A stretch of DNA of 64,000 nucleotides from DATJLY01 sp035518375 (GCA_035518375.1 DATIXQ010000052.1:1-64000); one strand, 5' to 3'. Counted from the stretch's first letter, positions 41,856 through 51,057 are shown. Made by a program: numbers and translations. The notes: generated from the sequence alone by a model not told the origin.

Positions 41856-42989
41856 ATGGCCAAGCAAGACTATTACGATCTCCTCGGCGTGGCGCGGGAC
41901 GCCTCGTCGGACGACCTCAAGAAGGCCTACCGCAAGCTCGCGATGCAACACCACCCGGACCGCAATCCGGGCGACAAAAAAGCCGAGCAGAAATTCAAGG
42001 ACGTGAGCGAGGCTTATGACGTCCTGAAGGACGAGCAGAAGCGCGCCGCCTACGACCGCTTCGGCCACGCCGCAGTCGAGCAAGGCGCCGGCCGCGCCGG
42101 CGCCGGCGATTTCGGCTTCGCCGCGGGCTTCGCCGACATCTTCGACGAGATGTTCGGCGAATTCACCGGACGGCGGGGTGGCGGAGGGGGCGGCGCCAAT
42201 CGCGGCACCGACCTGCGCTACAACCTCGAGATCAGTCTCGAGGACGCGTTCAAGGGCCAGCAGACCACGATCCGCGTGCAGACGCTCACGCCGTGCGAGC
42301 CGTGCGGCGGGACCGGCGCCGCGCCTGGCTCGCGGCCGGTCAACTGCCCGACCTGCCACGGCGCCGGACGCGTGCGGGCGCAGCAGGGTTTCTTCACGCT
42401 CGAGCGTACCTGTCCCTCCTGTCATGGCGCCGGCCGCGTCATCGACAACCCGTGCCGCACCTGCGGCGGCCAGGGGCGCGGGCGCAAGGAAAAGAACCTG
42501 AGCGTCAACATCCCGGCCGGGGTCGAGGACGGCACGCGCATCCGCCTCGCTGGCGAGGGCGAGGCAGGAATCCGCGGGGGTGCGGCAGGCGACCTCTATA
42601 TCTTCCTCACTGTGAAGCCACACCGCCTCTTCCAGCGCGACGGCTCGCACATCCATTGCCGCGTGCCGATCTCGATGGCGACGGCAACCCTGGGCGGCAC
42701 GATCGAAGTGCCGGCGATCGACGGCGGCCGCGTCAAGGTCACGATCCCGGCCGGAACCCAGTCGGGCCATCAGTTCCGCTTGCGCAGCAAGGGCATGACG
42801 GTGCTGCGCTCGCCCTCGCGCGGCGACATGTATGTCGCGGTCGCGGTCGAGACGCCGGTCAACCTGACGAAGCGGCAACAGGAATTGTTGCGCGAGTTCG
42901 AAAAGGCCGGCGAGGCTGCCCGCACCCAGCCCGAGAGCGAGGGCTTCTTCGCCAAGGTCCGGGAATTCTTCGAGGATCTCCGCGAGTAG
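41856..42989 (+). CDS. dnaJ: Co-chaperone DnaJ (Hsp40)
   Basis: A 377-residue type I J-protein that stimulates DnaK ATPase. The J domain (1-70) has the HPD triad in MQHHPDRNPGD. A Gly-rich segment is followed by the zinc domain with four CxxCxGxG repeats (CEPCGGTG, CPTCHGAG, CPSCHGAG, CRTCGGQG; about residues 148-208). The C-terminal substrate domains end at FEDLRE. The start ATG has a poor ribosome binding site, which suggests coupling to dnaK. Confidence 0.98.
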   Translation: MAKQDYYDLLGVARDASSDDLKKAYRKLAMQHHPDRNPGDKKAEQKFKDVSEAYDVLKDEQKRAAYDRFGHAAVEQGAGRAGAGDFGFAAGFADIFDEMFGEFTGRRGGGGGGANRGTDLRYNLEISLEDAFKGQQTTIRVQTLTPCEPCGGTGAAPGSRPVNCPTCHGAGRVRAQQGFFTLERTCPSCHGAGRVIDNPCRTCGGQGRGRKEKNLSVNIPAGVEDGTRIRLAGEGEAGIRGGAAGDLYIFLTVKPHRLFQRDGSHIHCRVPISMATATLGGTIEVPAIDGGRVKVTIPAGTQSGHQFRLRSKGMTVLRSPSRGDMYVAVAVETPVNLTKRQQELLREFEKAGEAARTQPESEGFFAKVREFFEDLRE

Positions 42990-43023
42990 GCCCTATAGTA
43001 CGGGGCCAAAGGGGAGATCGCCG

Positions 43024-44049
43024 ATGAAGCTTGCTTGGGCGCTGGCGCTCGGGCTTGCCGCCGCGCTGGCCGTGTCGCACGCCGATGCCGACGCACCGCC
43101 CGACAAGATCGTGCTCGGACTTGCCGTCTCGATCGCGAGCGCGCCCTACTACATCGCCGAGGCCAAAGGCTATCTCGCGGCCGAGAACATCACCGCCGAC
43201 GGGTCCAACTATCGCGGCGCGCAGGACGCCGTGGCCGCGCTCGCCACGGGCGAGATGGACGTCGCCATGGGCGCCATCAACGCCGGTTTCTTCAATGCGG
43301 CGAACCAGGGGCTCGACCTGCGCGCGGTCGCCTCGCTCGGCATACAGCCCCTCCCCGTAACAGCGACACCGCTCATCGCGCGGAAGGATCTGTGGGACGG
43401 CGGCGCCATCAAAAGCGGCGCCGACCTTCGGGGCCGCACCGTCGCCGTCAACACGCCGGGCGCGAGCCCGGAATATTTCCTGTCGCTTATCCTCGAGAAG
43501 TACGGGATGAGCCTCAAGGACGCGAACGAGACCATGATCGCCTTCCCGGAGATGGTGGTGGCGCTGCGCAACAAGGCGATCGACGCGGCCATTCCGGCCG
43601 AGCCGTTCGCGACGCTAGCGATCCGCGAAGGACTTGCCGCGCTCGTGACGCCGGAAGGCGGCGCCGGCGGCGGCGACATGACGACCGTGTTCTTCTTCAG
43701 CGGGAAGTTCCAGCGCGAGCGGCCGGATGTTAGCGAGCGCTTCCTGCGCGCCATGATCCGCGGTGCGCGCGACGCCATCGACTATCGCGCCAAGCCCGAC
43801 ATCGTCGCCATCATCGCCGCCGCGACCAAGATCAAGCCCGAAATCATCGTCGCGGCCTATCCCTATGGCTGGGATCCCGACCTCGATATCGCCAAGTACG
43901 AGGACAGCATCCGCCGGCAGGAGCGGCAACATTTGAAGGACGGCCGGCTCACTTATACACAGCCGATCGCGATGGACCGCATGGTCGCAGCCGACCTTGT
44001 CCACCGCGCGGCGGCAAGCCTCGCCGGTACGGGCGCGGCGGCGCATTAG
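43024..44049 (+). CDS. NMT1/SsuA-type periplasmic substrate-binding protein
   Basis: A 341-residue secreted binding protein of the NMT1/THI5/SsuA family that normally serves ABC importers for nitrate, sulfonates, taurine or thiamine precursors. The signal peptide is AWALALGLAAALAVSHADA. The mature part starts DKIVLGLAVSIASAPYYIAE and has IAEAKGYLAAENITADGSNY and GRTVAVNTPGASPEYFLSLI. The ATG has GGGAGA upstream. The stop TAG is 1 base before the MFS start. No ABC permease or ATPase gene is adjacent, so its partner may be the MFS protein, which would be unusual. Confidence 0.85.
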   Translation: MKLAWALALGLAAALAVSHADADAPPDKIVLGLAVSIASAPYYIAEAKGYLAAENITADGSNYRGAQDAVAALATGEMDVAMGAINAGFFNAANQGLDLRAVASLGIQPLPVTATPLIARKDLWDGGAIKSGADLRGRTVAVNTPGASPEYFLSLILEKYGMSLKDANETMIAFPEMVVALRNKAIDAAIPAEPFATLAIREGLAALVTPEGGAGGGDMTTVFFFSGKFQRERPDVSERFLRAMIRGARDAIDYRAKPDIVAIIAAATKIKPEIIVAAYPYGWDPDLDIAKYEDSIRRQERQHLKDGRLTYTQPIAMDRMVAADLVHRAAASLAGTGAAAH

Positions 44050-44050
44050 G

Positions 44051-45271
44051 GTGGCGGAAAACGCGGCCGCGTCGCCGGGACGCGCGGGACGGACCTTGCT
44101 CACGCTGAGCCTGTTGTGGCTCGCCGGCATGTCGCTGCGGCTGACGCTCCTTGCGGTGGCGCCGCTCTTGCCGCTCATCCACCGCGATCTCGGGCTCAGC
44201 GAGGCCGAGATCGGGACGCTCGGGAGCCTGCCGTCGCTGCTGTTTGCATTCGCGGCGATCCCGGGCGCGCTTTTGATCGCGCGTTACGGCGGGCGCCTGA
44301 CGCTCGTCGCGGGGCTCCTGCTGACGGCGGCGGGATGCGCCGCGCGCGGCGCCGCACCAGGCGTTCTTTCGCTCTACGCCGCGACGGTCGCGATGGGCGC
44401 CGGCGTCTCGATCATGCAGCCGGCCATGCCGCGCCTGGTGCGCGACTGGATGCCGGAGCACATCGGCCTCGCCACCGCGGTCTACAGCAACGGGCTCCTC
44501 GTCTCCGAGGTGCTCGCAGTGGCGCTCGCCATCCCGGTGATGCGGACGCTCGCCGGCGGCAGCTGGCGCTGGTCGCTCGTGCTGTGGGCGGTACCCGTCG
44601 CGGCGACCGCAGCGCTGGTCGCAGGCCTCGCCCCGCGCGCGCCCGCGAGCGCAGCAAATGAGACCGCACGACCGCAGCGCTGGTGGCCGGACTGGCGCGA
44701 TCCCACGGTTTGGCGCCTCGGCCTCATGCTCGGCAGCGTCAACACGATCTATTGGAGCGCGAACACGTTCTTACCGGATTATCTCCACAAGCTGGGGCGG
44801 CCGGAAATAGTCGGCGACGTGCTGACCGGCCTCAATGGCGGCCAGATCCCGGGCTCGCTCCTGATGATTGTCGCCGCCGGCTGGCTCGCGCCGCACCGCT
44901 CGACCTATGTGGCGATGGCGGTACTCGTGGGCGCGAGCCTCGCCGGCATCCTGCTCGACGCCAATGCCGGCATCGTGTGGTGGGCGGCGCTCCTGGGGGG
45001 CGCCAATGCCGTGCTCCTGATCCTCATGCTGGCGCTGCCGGCGCTCCTGGGCGCGGCCGACGACGTGCACCGCATTTCGGCGGCGATGTTCACGATCTCC
45101 TATCCGTGCGCCGTGGTTTTCCCGATCCTCGGCGGGATCGCGTGGGATGCGACGGGAATCGCCGCGTTCGCCTTCGCGCCGGCCGTGGCGGGCACAATCG
45201 CCGTCTTGGCGCTTGCCCCAGGGCTGCGCCTGCCGCGCCATTCCTCCGTTCCTGCGCCGGGGCACCCTTAA
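44051..45271 (+). CDS. Major facilitator superfamily transporter (CynX/NimT-like)
   Basis: A 406-residue inner-membrane protein with about 12 transmembrane segments. It resembles CynX/NimT and nitrate/nitrite or organic-acid porters: LLWLAGMSLRLTLLAVAPLL in the first helix, EAEIGTLGSLPSLLFAFAAI in the second, and MGAGVSIMQPAMPRLVRDWM in the loop after the fourth. The GTG at 44051 follows the binding-protein stop by one base and has no ribosome binding site of its own, so translation is probably coupled. Substrate unknown. Confidence 0.85.
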   Translation: MAENAAASPGRAGRTLLTLSLLWLAGMSLRLTLLAVAPLLPLIHRDLGLSEAEIGTLGSLPSLLFAFAAIPGALLIARYGGRLTLVAGLLLTAAGCAARGAAPGVLSLYAATVAMGAGVSIMQPAMPRLVRDWMPEHIGLATAVYSNGLLVSEVLAVALAIPVMRTLAGGSWRWSLVLWAVPVAATAALVAGLAPRAPASAANETARPQRWWPDWRDPTVWRLGLMLGSVNTIYWSANTFLPDYLHKLGRPEIVGDVLTGLNGGQIPGSLLMIVAAGWLAPHRSTYVAMAVLVGASLAGILLDANAGIVWWAALLGGANAVLLILMLALPALLGAADDVHRISAAMFTISYPCAVVFPILGGIAWDATGIAAFAFAPAVAGTIAVLALAPGLRLPRHSSVPAPGHP

Positions 45272-45278
45272 GCACGCC

Positions 45279-45308
45279 TTGCCGCGCCGCTCCGACGGGA
45301 CATATGTT
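45279..45308 (+). promoter_or_regulatory. Possible sigma-70-like promoter of the phasin gene
   Basis: TTGCCG (45279-45284) and TATGTT (45303-45308) are 18 bases apart in the 117-base gap between the MFS and phasin genes. A start near 45315 leaves a leader of about 75 bases ending in GGGAGGCAAAGAG before the ATG at 45389. Confidence 0.45.
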
Positions 45309-45388
45309 TTTTCAATTGCGCCGCACGAGGAAACCAACCTCGCGCACCGCGACAATCGATCACTGCCCGCAATTCGGGAGGCAAAGAG

Positions 45389-45823
45389 ATGGCAACCGTC
45401 AATTCGGCCGGCGAAGGCACATTCGATCTCCGCCGCGTGATGGGCGACTGGCGAATTCCCAATATCGACCTCGAAGCGATGGCGCAGTCGCAGCGCCGCA
45501 ATATCGAAGCCCTGACACAAGCGAATCAGGTGGCACTCGAGGGCACGCAAAGCTGGATGAAGCGCAACATGGAGCTCGCGCGGCAATCGATGGAAGATCT
45601 CCAGGCGATGCTGAGCGAAGTCACCAAGCCCAACGGCTCGATGGAGGACAGGCTTCAGCGCCAGGCGGAATATTCTCGCAAGGCGATCGAGAAGGGACTC
45701 GAGAATTTCCGCGACCTCGCAGAGCTCGTGACCAAGGCCAACGCCGAGGCGATGAACGTCATCGCCAAGCGCGTCACCGAAGGACTCGAGGAAGTCCGCG
45801 AACTCGCCAAGAAGGCCGCCTAG
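45389..45823 (+). CDS. Phasin family protein
   Basis: A 144-residue mostly helical protein of the phasin family, which coats polyhydroxyalkanoate granules. Typical features are the N-terminal WRIPNIDLEAMAQSQRRNIE, ALTQANQVALEGTQSWMKRN, the long amphipathic helices, and the C-terminal KANAEAMNVIAKRVTEGLEE. The strong ribosome binding site GGGAGG lies before the ATG. No polymer synthase gene is in the window. Convergent with glnD, with 30 bases between the stops and no terminator. Confidence 0.88.
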   Translation: MATVNSAGEGTFDLRRVMGDWRIPNIDLEAMAQSQRRNIEALTQANQVALEGTQSWMKRNMELARQSMEDLQAMLSEVTKPNGSMEDRLQRQAEYSRKAIEKGLENFRDLAELVTKANAEAMNVIAKRVTEGLEEVRELAKKAA

Positions 45824-45853
45824 CCCGGCGCAACCGGCACCTACGAGGCGCGG

Positions 45854-48628
45854 CTACTCCGCCGCGGGGCGCGTGCGTGCGCGCCGTCGCGGCGCGGGTG
45901 CCGCCGTCTCGGGCTCGGCCAAAGCCGCGGTCAGGCGCTCGCGGATCGCCTTCACGCGCTCCTCGCGCTCGACCTTGTGGCCGAACAGGTCCTTCACATA
46001 GAAGACGTCGACCACCTTCTCGCCATAGGTCGAGATCTTGGCGCTGAAGATTTGGAGATTGAGCTGCGTCAAGGCGCGCGTCAGCTCGTAGAGAAGGCCG
46101 GGCCGGTCGCGGCCGTTCACCTCGACAACCGTGTGCGTGCGGCTTGCCGTGTTGTTGATGAGCACGCGGGGCGCCACGTGGAAGACGCGTGTGCGGCTGG
46201 CGATCGCGGGCGGCTCGTTGAGTTCGATGTGCGGCTTCACTCGGCCTGACAGCACGTTCTCGAAGAGCACGGCGAGCTTCGCGATCTTCTCCGGCCGGTC
46301 GAATGCGCCACCTTGGCGGTCCTGCACGAGGAAAGTATCGAGCGCCATGCCGTTCGAGAGCGTGAGGATGCGCGCATCGACGATGTTGGCGCCAGCCAGG
46401 GCCAGCGCACCGGCCATGCGCGAGAACAGGCCGGGGTGATCGGCCGTATAGATCGTGACCTCGGTGACGGCGCGCGCCGGATCGACACGCGTATCGACCG
46501 TGAGCGGAGCGCCGCTGCGCTCGGCCTCGCGCGTCAGCCGCGCCTGGCGCGCGATCTGCTGCGGCTCGAAAGAGAGCCAGTGCGCGGGATAAGTCTTGCC
46601 GACGAAGGCCTCGAACTCGGCATCGGAGAAGTCGCGCAGGAGCGCGCGCGCCTCTTCCTGATGCGACTTGACGCGCGCATCGCGCGCATCGGCCGCAAGC
46701 CCGCCCGACATCACGTCGGCGGCGCGGTGATAAAGCTCGCGCAAGAGCGTCGCCTTCCACCCGTTCCACACCTTAGGGCCGACGGCGCGGATATCGGCGA
46801 CGGTGAGGATGAGAAGAAGTTTCAAACGCTCGGGCGATTGCACCTGCTCAGCGAAAGTGCGGATCGTTTCGGGATCGTCGATGTCGAGCTTGAAGGCGGT
46901 GCTGCTCATCAGGAGATGCCAACGCACGAGCCAAGCGACGGTCTCGGTCTCCTCGGCGGTAAGGCCCACGCGCGGCCCGACTTTCTCCGCAACCTGCTCG
47001 CCCAGGATCGAATGGTCGCCACCGCGGCCCTTCGCAATGTCGTGCAGCAGCACCGCGAGATAGAGCGCGCGGCGCGAATCGATCGTCGGCATGAGCGCCG
47101 TCGCGAGCGGCAACTCGTCCTTCAACTCACCGGTCTCGATATTGTGCAGAATGCCGATCGCGAAGATCGTGTGCTCGTCGACCGTGTAGACGTGATACAT
47201 GTCGTATTGCATCTGCGCCACGACACGCCCGAAATCCGGCAGGAAGCGCCCGAACACGCCCGCCTCGTTCATGCGCCGGAGCGTCGTCTCGGGGTCGTGC
47301 CGCGAGGTCAGGATCTCCATGAAGAGGCGGTTCGCCTCGGGATCCTCGCGCAGCTTACCGTCGATCAGCTTCAATGACTGGGTGATGAGACGAAGCGCGT
47401 GCGGGTGAATGTCGAGCCCGTGCTCGTCGGCAGCGTGGAAGAGGCGGAGGAAATTGACGGGATCGTCGCGGAACGTGCTCTCGCCCGCGACGTCGAGCCG
47501 GTTGGCGTCCACCGTAAAGCCCGCCACCTGTTTGCGCCGGCCCCAGCGTCGCCAGGAGAAGAGCGGCTGACGCTCCTGCTCGCTCTCGAGGAGCGCGCAA
47601 AAGATGCGCGTCAAATCGCCCACGTCCTTGGCGATAAGGAAATAGTGCTTCATGAAGCGCTCGACGCCGCGCGTGCCGGCATGGTCGGTGTAGCCCATGC
47701 GCGTGCCGACCTCACTCTGCAGGTCGAAGGTGAGACGGTCCTCGCCGCGGCCGGTGAGGAAATGGAGCCAGCACCGCACGGTCCACAGGAAATTCTGCGC
47801 ATGCTGGAAGCGCTGCGCCTCGTCGGCGTTCAAGACCTTGCGCTCGACCAACTCGGCCACGTCGTCGACGCGGTAGACGTATTTCGCAATCCAGAAAAGC
47901 GTATGGAGATCGCGCAGGCCCCCTTTGCCTTCCTTGACGTTGGGCTCGACGAGATAGCGGGAATCGCCCAAGCGCGCGTGGCGCTTGTCGCGCTCCTCGA
48001 GCTTCGCTTCGATGAACTGCGCGCCGGTGCCCTTCACGATCTCGGTCTCGAAGCGGCGCTTCAGTTCGAGATAGAGGTCCTGGTCGCCCCACACATAGCG
48101 CGCCTCGAGCACGGCGGTGCGGATCGTCAGGTCTGCCTTCGCGCGCACGACCGTCTCGGCGATCGAGCGCGTCGCCTGGCCCACCTTGAGCCCCGCATCC
48201 CACAGCGTGTAGAGCATGTACTCGACGACTTGCTCGGTATGCGGCGTCTCCTTGTAGGGGTAGAGGAACAGGAGATCGATGTCGGAGAACGGCGCAAGCT
48301 CGCCGCGGCCATAGCCGCCGACGGCAACGACGGCGAGACGCTCGCCCTCGGTCGGATTGGGAAGCGGATAAGCCCGCATCACGACGAAGTCGTGGAGGAC
48401 GCGGATCACCTGATCGACGAGGAAGGCCAAGGCTTGTGTCGCATCGGTACCCGACGTCCCCGCCTCGAAGCGGCGGCGCACCTCGGCACGGCCGTCAGCG
48501 AGGGCGCCCTTCAGAAGCTCGGCGACCTGGCCCCGGGCCGGCACGGCGCCAGGCTCGGCCAGAGCCTCCAGGCGGGCCTGGAGGGCGCGGCGGTCGATGA
48601 TGTCGCGCTGGCGCTCGATCGCGGTCAT
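45854..48628 (-). CDS. glnD: Bifunctional PII uridylyltransferase/uridylyl-removing enzyme
   Basis: Nitrogen sensor that adds UMP to PII proteins when nitrogen is low and removes it when glutamine is high. The 924-residue protein has the nucleotidyltransferase motif GGYGRGELAPFSDIDLLFLY near residues 107-126, a PII-domain linker helix region, an HD hydrolase domain with VLLHDIAKGRGGDHS near 500, and two ACT domains at the C-terminus (EVTIYTADHPGLFSRMAGAL, VEVNGRDRPGLLYELTRAL). The tail is Arg/Pro-rich. Full length. Divergent from the TPR/beta-barrel gene. Confidence 0.97.
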   Translation of the reverse strand: MTAIERQRDIIDRRALQARLEALAEPGAVPARGQVAELLKGALADGRAEVRRRFEAGTSGTDATQALAFLVDQVIRVLHDFVVMRAYPLPNPTEGERLAVVAVGGYGRGELAPFSDIDLLFLYPYKETPHTEQVVEYMLYTLWDAGLKVGQATRSIAETVVRAKADLTIRTAVLEARYVWGDQDLYLELKRRFETEIVKGTGAQFIEAKLEERDKRHARLGDSRYLVEPNVKEGKGGLRDLHTLFWIAKYVYRVDDVAELVERKVLNADEAQRFQHAQNFLWTVRCWLHFLTGRGEDRLTFDLQSEVGTRMGYTDHAGTRGVERFMKHYFLIAKDVGDLTRIFCALLESEQERQPLFSWRRWGRRKQVAGFTVDANRLDVAGESTFRDDPVNFLRLFHAADEHGLDIHPHALRLITQSLKLIDGKLREDPEANRLFMEILTSRHDPETTLRRMNEAGVFGRFLPDFGRVVAQMQYDMYHVYTVDEHTIFAIGILHNIETGELKDELPLATALMPTIDSRRALYLAVLLHDIAKGRGGDHSILGEQVAEKVGPRVGLTAEETETVAWLVRWHLLMSSTAFKLDIDDPETIRTFAEQVQSPERLKLLLILTVADIRAVGPKVWNGWKATLLRELYHRAADVMSGGLAADARDARVKSHQEEARALLRDFSDAEFEAFVGKTYPAHWLSFEPQQIARQARLTREAERSGAPLTVDTRVDPARAVTEVTIYTADHPGLFSRMAGALALAGANIVDARILTLSNGMALDTFLVQDRQGGAFDRPEKIAKLAVLFENVLSGRVKPHIELNEPPAIASRTRVFHVAPRVLINNTASRTHTVVEVNGRDRPGLLYELTRALTQLNLQIFSAKISTYGEKVVDVFYVKDLFGHKVEREERVKAIRERLTAALAEPETAAPAPRRRARTRPAAE

Positions 48629-48720
48629 TGCGGCATGATTTTACACCGGCGCCCGCGCCGGGGCCACCCGCGGCTCCGGCTTTGCTGCGGTTGCGCCCAG
48701 CCCCAGACCTGATAGATTCG

Positions 48721-48738
48721 ATCGCTGCGCGCAGCGAT
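48721..48738. promoter_or_regulatory. 18-bp perfect palindrome before the TPR/beta-barrel gene
   Basis: ATCGCTGCGCGCAGCGAT is a perfect 18-bp dyad 20 bases upstream of the TTG start at 48759, in the 130-base divergent gap from glnD. The sequence between it and the start is AT-rich then GGGGGGAAGGGC. It may be an operator or a leader stem; no T-run follows. Confidence 0.5.
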
Positions 48739-48758
48739 GTAAATTCGGGGGGAAGGGC

Positions 48759-50096
48759 TTGCGTTGGCTTCTTGCGCTGGCGGTCGTGGTGATGACCATG
48801 TCGCCGCCCCCGGAATGCGCGTTTGCGGACGAGCCGCGGCAGGCCGTGCAGGTCAGCGAAGACCAGCTCTTCCAGCAGCTTCTCGCCAATCCGACGGACG
48901 TCGAGCTCAACCTGCGTTATGCCGTAGCGGCGCAACGGCAGGGCAACGTCGAAGGGGCGATCAGCGCGCTCGAGCGCATCCTCGCCGCCCATCCCGATCT
49001 CGCCAATGTTCGCCTTAAGCTCGGCCAGCTCTATGCCCAGCTCGGCTCATATACGATGGCGCTCGCCTATCTCGAGCCGCTCGCGGCATCCGACTCCGTG
49101 CCGGCCGCCGTCAAGGCCGACGCCGCGGCGGCGTTGCGCGAGGTCAACGCTCAGACGGCGCGCAGCCGCTTCTCCGGCACGCTCTTCGCCGGCTCGCAAT
49201 GGCAAAACAATCCCGGCGCCGCGCCCGGCGCGCCGTTCTTCCTTGTCGCCGGCGTGCCGCAGCAGGTGAGACAGTCCTTTGCCAAACGCCCCGACAACGA
49301 TCTCTTCGCGCAAGCGAGCGGGCAATATGTGTACGACCTGCAAACGCCCGATCACGACACCATCGAAGCCGACGGGCTCGCCTATGTATCGTCCTTCCGC
49401 AGCCTGCATCAGCTCGACACGGTGCTCGGCAACGTATCGGTGGGGCCGCAGCTCGGACTCGAGCGCATCGGCCTCTTGGGTGGCTCGCTGCGGCCATATC
49501 TGCTGCTGAGCGACCTGCGGCTCGGCGGCGCCGCCTATGAATATGCCGGCGGCGCGGGCTTTCACTATGCACAGAAGCTGGGCGCCGGCTTGCCTTCAAT
49601 AGGTCTCGGCTACGAAGCGCAGCAGGCGAGCTACATCTCCAGCAACAACTTTCCCACCGCGGCCGAGCTCGATGGTCGGCTCGACCGCTATCAGCTCACC
49701 TTCGCCCAGTCGTTCGGCTCGCACATTTCGGCCGAGCTCGGCACCGTCGTCAACCGTCAGAACACGCGCCTCGCCGGCTACAGCAACACCGATTACGCGC
49801 TCGTCGGCAATCTCGCGCTGAGCTACGACACAGCCCCCTTCTCGTTCGGCTATCCGCTCGTCACGGCGCTCGGCTTTTCGCGCCACTACATTCCTTATGA
49901 CGGCGCCGATCCGACCGTGGCGCCGGGGATCACGCGTACCGACCGGCGCTGGCAGTTCTCGGTGGGCGAGATCGTGCCCGTGACCGGTCGCATCTCGGTC
50001 GTTGCGCTGCTCGCGCGCGACATCGAGACCTCGAACATTCGCAATTTTGCCTACACGAACACCTCGTTCATGGTGGGGCCGCAAGTGAGTTTCTGA
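48759..50096 (+). CDS. TPR plus outer-membrane beta-barrel protein (Slam/DUF560-like)
   Basis: A 445-residue secreted protein. A signal peptide (LLALAVVVMTMSPPPECAFA) is followed by two or three TPR helices pairs (about residues 37-130, e.g. AISALERILAAHPDLANVRL), then a region of alternating hydrophobic strands (about 150-445) that ends VGPQVSF with a terminal phenylalanine, the signature for outer-membrane barrel assembly. The design resembles Slam surface-lipoprotein assembly modulators and related TPR porins. The start is TTG at 48759 with GGGGGAAGGGC in front. Paired with the FecR-domain gene downstream. Family assignment is by architecture only. Confidence 0.7.
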   Translation: MRWLLALAVVVMTMSPPPECAFADEPRQAVQVSEDQLFQQLLANPTDVELNLRYAVAAQRQGNVEGAISALERILAAHPDLANVRLKLGQLYAQLGSYTMALAYLEPLAASDSVPAAVKADAAAALREVNAQTARSRFSGTLFAGSQWQNNPGAAPGAPFFLVAGVPQQVRQSFAKRPDNDLFAQASGQYVYDLQTPDHDTIEADGLAYVSSFRSLHQLDTVLGNVSVGPQLGLERIGLLGGSLRPYLLLSDLRLGGAAYEYAGGAGFHYAQKLGAGLPSIGLGYEAQQASYISSNNFPTAAELDGRLDRYQLTFAQSFGSHISAELGTVVNRQNTRLAGYSNTDYALVGNLALSYDTAPFSFGYPLVTALGFSRHYIPYDGADPTVAPGITRTDRRWQFSVGEIVPVTGRISVVALLARDIETSNIRNFAYTNTSFMVGPQVSF

Positions 50097-50189
50097 CCCC
50101 AAGCGGCGTCAGGGTCGTTCCGCCGCCCAGGACAGGGAACCGGAATCGTCATAGACTGAACCGCGGCTTGCACCTTGAGGGGGCGGATA

Positions 50190-51047
50190 ATGCACGTACG
50201 TTCCGCGATCGCGCTGCTTGGTCTCTGCGCGCTCTGCCTCCTGTCACGCAGTGCCGCGGCCGACGGGCGCGCCGGCGTCGTGGGCTCGGTTGCGCCGCAC
50301 GTACAGGCGGCGATGCCGGACGGCTCGACGCACGAGTTGAAGGCCGGCGAAGACGTGGTGTCGAACGAGAACATCGTGTCCGACGCGAGCGGCAGCGCCG
50401 AAATCCTGTTCGTCGATGGCTCCTCGCTCAGGATCGGTCCCGACACCGAGACCACGATCGACGGCTTCGCCTTTGCGCAGGAGACGGGCGACGGCAAGCT
50501 CGAAACCCGTACCACCAAGGGGCTCATCCGCTTCGTCGGCGGCAAGCTCAGCAAGAAAGGCAACGTCACGATGCGGACGCCGGTGGCGGTCCTGTCCGTG
50601 CGCGGCGGCATCGCGCTCGCCAGCGTCGCCGCCGATGGCGGCGCGACCGAGGCGACTTTCCTTTACGGCGACGCGCTTACGGTCACCTCGCGCACCGGCG
50701 CCACGCTCATCATCACCGAGCCGGGTTACTTCACCGACGTGTCGACCCTCGGCGCGCTCACACCGGCGCAACGCGCGGAGGTTGGAGCACTCGTGGCAAA
50801 AATCGCGGCGCTCCGCGGTACGGGCGCAGCCACCGCCGCGGGAGGCACGGCCGATGACACGCTTGCGGCACTATTCGCCAGCAGCTTGACCGCCGAGGAG
50901 ATCCGGGCGGCACTCGCCGCGATCGGTACCGACTCCGCCATCCGCACTGCGCTCGCCACTGCGTCCCGGTTGTCATCCGAGCCCCTGATCGAGCGGAGCC
51001 GCGTCTGCGTCGTCACGACGCAAGGCGGGACTCCCGTCTGTCACTGA
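50190..51047 (+). CDS. FecR-domain exported protein
   Basis: A 285-residue protein with a signal peptide (AIALLGLCALCLLSRSAAA) and a FecR-type beta domain at about residues 40-170 (DVVSNENIVSDASGSAEILF, FVDGSSLRIGPDTETTIDG, MRTPVAVLSVRGGIALASVA). There is no N-terminal cytoplasmic part, so it is not a sigma-factor regulator of the usual FecR kind. The C-terminal part is Ala/Thr-rich and helical, ending with a possible disulfide pair (RVCVVTTQGGTPVCH). The ATG at 50190 follows GAGGGGGCGG. It lies 93 bases after the TPR/barrel gene; it may be its cargo or surface partner. Confidence 0.78.
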   Translation: MHVRSAIALLGLCALCLLSRSAAADGRAGVVGSVAPHVQAAMPDGSTHELKAGEDVVSNENIVSDASGSAEILFVDGSSLRIGPDTETTIDGFAFAQETGDGKLETRTTKGLIRFVGGKLSKKGNVTMRTPVAVLSVRGGIALASVAADGGATEATFLYGDALTVTSRTGATLIITEPGYFTDVSTLGALTPAQRAEVGALVAKIAALRGTGAATAAGGTADDTLAALFASSLTAEEIRAALAAIGTDSAIRTALATASRLSSEPLIERSRVCVVTTQGGTPVCH

Positions 51048-51057
51048 GCCCGCCTCC

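Noticed and set aside
50190..51047. FecR protein as a sigma-factor regulator
   Set aside because: No cytoplasmic domain, no adjacent sigma factor and no TonB receptor; a cleavable signal peptide is present instead.
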